Translations under genes and position numbers: made by a program
The notes under the pieces: generated by a model
Told to the model about the DNA's origin: nothing
Database searches by the model: none
What the model saw: only the letters and a program-made list of their open reading frames with translations
In this document: positions 62,428-64,000 of the stretch, in pieces
Numbering within the stretch: position 1 is the stretch's first letter
How the letters are laid out: each line of letters opens with the position of its first letter
From: Carallia brachiata
Taxonomy: Eukaryota > Streptophyta > Magnoliopsida > Malpighiales > Rhizophoraceae
Direction of reading: 5' to 3'
NCBI GenBank assembly: GCA_021464245.1
Contig: JADCRB010000002.1
Location: forward strand, 1,975,073-2,039,072
Length of the DNA stretch: 64,000 bases

Positions 62428-63118
62428 AATTGATTGTCTTTTTCCAGCAGCACAAATCATACTTCGATTAACCATAATCTAAGTATTTCTAAAAAAAAAA
62501 ATCTAAGTAAAATTATGTACAATTAATTTTGAAATGTTTAACATCCTAAAAAAAAAAGTTTGAAATGTTTAAAAAATATTGATTGATTTGTTTTGAAAGA
62601 AATATTGCAAAAAATAATACTATTATTATCATATAAAAAATAACTTTGAGTAATAATCCTTATAATATTACCATTATATAACACAAATACCTAAACCAAT
62701 AAAGACTTAAACCTAGTATGAGTTTATAATAAGTTTAATCAAAAATCACTCAGAAATCTAAATTTATTTTAGTTAATAAACTATAAATGTGACCCCATGT
62801 TTAGCCTAATTGGAATCACCATTTTTAGTCAAATACCTGTGCGACCAAAGTGCATGACAGAAAAGTTACACCTATAAAAGCATCAGTATGCTCAGCAAGG
62901 TTATTGAAATCATGATATCCATATTTTCACTCTCTTTTTTACCCTTTCAGCCTGTCTCCGCATAAAATGGGACTGACGGGTGCTCTTTGCTCCTAGCGCT
63001 TAAACCAACACCTATCGCAAAGATTCAGAGAAGCAGGGGGATCAAAAAGGCTAATCTATACTCTTTTTCAAAATATATGGGTCACGTTCTTTATCAAAGA
63101 ATGACTGCAGAATAAGAT
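62428..63118. other. 3' flank of the p24 gene, no other feature seen
   Basis: AT-rich DNA between the LINE and the stop codon of the p24 gene. The part next to 63118 is probably p24 3' untranslated region. No repeat or RNA gene recognised. Confidence 0.5.
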
Positions 63119-63974
63119 CTAGATGAGCTTTTTCTTTTGGAAGAAGCGCTTCAAGTGCCACAGTTGCAAAACGGAAGCCACAATGCAGACGCCAACGGAC
63201 ATGATACTGAACCATGCCACTCTTGCATTGGTTCTTTCACTAACTTCCCTCATCCGTGCTTCCCTGCAAGAAGATGACACAAAAGAAAGGTCAAATATAT
63301 ATTTAGCAGCAATAACGTTTGTAGCACGTCAAAGATTATTTATACTAACACTTGCCAGTAACATTGAGTAGGATCCTACAGGTCCTCCTTCAATTCTATG
63401 TATTACATCTATTTCCTGCATAAAATTGACTCCCTTAATTCAGGCTGCTGTTTGCAAAATGTGTTTATATATTTCACCAAATTCTTCTCACTTCAGTCAG
63501 TTCTTGTTTCACTATTTCTATTCCATTACTTATTGCAGAGGTAGAGATATCAATTGACAGAAACAAACACACTTATTTGCTTGTACAACCCCGGGTGCTG
63601 TCAGAACCAAAGTAAAACAATTTATAAAAAGAGTGTTTGTAAGCCAGTGTTGTCATTTTGTTCATTTGCTAACCGAAACCTCCCTATCTACATCTTTCTG
63701 CAATGACCATCTTCAAAACACCATCATTCTTTTATGTTCTGAAGTAACAAAAGCAGGATAATTTATCAGGAAAAATATTGCTCAAAAAAAAAAAAATTAT
63801 CAGGAAAAATAATCTGAAGGCAACAAGAAGAAGGAATGCAAAGGAATCAGTCTGAGCTGCTGAAGTTCCAAATTGAGGAAGAGAGAAAGAGTAATACTTT
63901 TCTTTAAGATGGATTATTTTGTTACGTATGGCTCGCACTGATTCCTCAAGTCTCCTAAGATCAAGTTCAACACC
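63119..63974 (-). CDS. p24 (emp24/GP25L) cargo receptor, last two exons (5' part beyond the window)
   Basis: p24 proteins are type I membrane proteins that cycle between ER and Golgi in COPI/COPII vesicles and select cargo. Two exons are visible: 63898-63974 encodes [20 protein letters not shown], part of the coiled-coil stem; 63119-63263 encodes [20 protein letters not shown], then the single membrane span and the cytosolic tail [11 protein letters not shown]. The tail carries a double phenylalanine (COPII/COPI binding) and a KKLI dilysine-type signal, as in p24 delta members. They join in phase through a GT-AG intron with donor GAAAA|GTATTA. The GOLD-domain exons lie beyond base 64000. Subclass is inferred from the tail. 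Confidence 0.88.
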
Positions 63975-64000
63975 CTGCACATGGTTTTTACACAACATAT

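Noticed and set aside
1..64000. CRISPR arrays, operons, phage or bacterial defence systems, tRNA or rRNA genes
   Set aside because: Repeats present are microsatellites or transposon ends rather than regularly spaced arrays; all confident genes are spliced plant nuclear genes; no cloverleaf or rRNA sequence was recognised by eye.

Overview
The window looks like nuclear DNA of a core eudicot plant. It is AT-rich, its genes are split by many GT-AG introns, the spacers are long and full of small transposable elements, and every recognisable protein is a plant family. I cannot name the species. I found no prokaryotic genes, CRISPR array, rRNA or tRNA, and no convincing new biological system. The points of interest are an ordered set of conserved genes, a recurring pattern of single-base frame breaks, and several well-delimited non-autonomous transposons.

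Layout. (1) 1-12.3 kb, minus strand: the first 18 exons of a PDS5 cohesin-cofactor gene, running off the left edge. (2) 16.5-19.3 kb, plus: a complete five-exon Golgi nucleotide-sugar transporter (GONST5/UDP-galactose transporter 1 type) whose first intron is GC-AG. (3) 20.5-21.5 kb, minus: a broken universal-stress-protein-like gene. (4) 25.8-33.4 kb, minus: a 16-exon AAA+ ATPase of the ATAD5/ELG1 type. (5) 37.1-40.8 kb, plus: a nuclear acidic protein with two DEK-C-like segments (HIRIP3/CHZ type). (6) 43.2-46.6 kb and 51.5-54.4 kb, minus: two tandem WAT1-related (UMAMIT) transporters with almost identical exon structure; the second carries a one-base frame break. (7) 54.4-61.5 kb: a gene-poor spacer. 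(8) 61.5-62.4 kb, plus: a 5'-truncated L1-type LINE with poly(A) tail and an 11-bp target duplication. (9) 63.1-64 kb, minus: the last two exons of a p24 cargo receptor, running off the right edge.

Gene order recalls Arabidopsis (from memory): PDS5-like, GONST5-like and ELG1-like correspond to the neighbours At1g77600, At1g77610 and At1g77620, while the HIRIP3/CHZ gene and the WAT1 pair correspond to the At4g08290-At4g08310 neighbourhood. The genes are not an operon; PDS5, ELG1 and the CHZ-like protein all act on chromatin or DNA replication, but their proximity is probably inherited rather than functional.

Transposons. Four long-terminal-inverted-repeat elements begin GG and end CC and are flanked by 9-10-bp duplications, as in Mutator-like (MULE) elements; the largest encloses about 0.4 kb of unlike sequence. 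A second family has TIRs containing a TGTTTGG-like core and 3-bp TTA/TAA duplications (Tourist-like). A third pair lies in inverted orientation between TA microsatellites. Exon-phase arithmetic shows one-base deletions, mostly beside homopolymers, in four otherwise intact conserved genes. That suggests consensus sequence error at least as much as real pseudogenisation.
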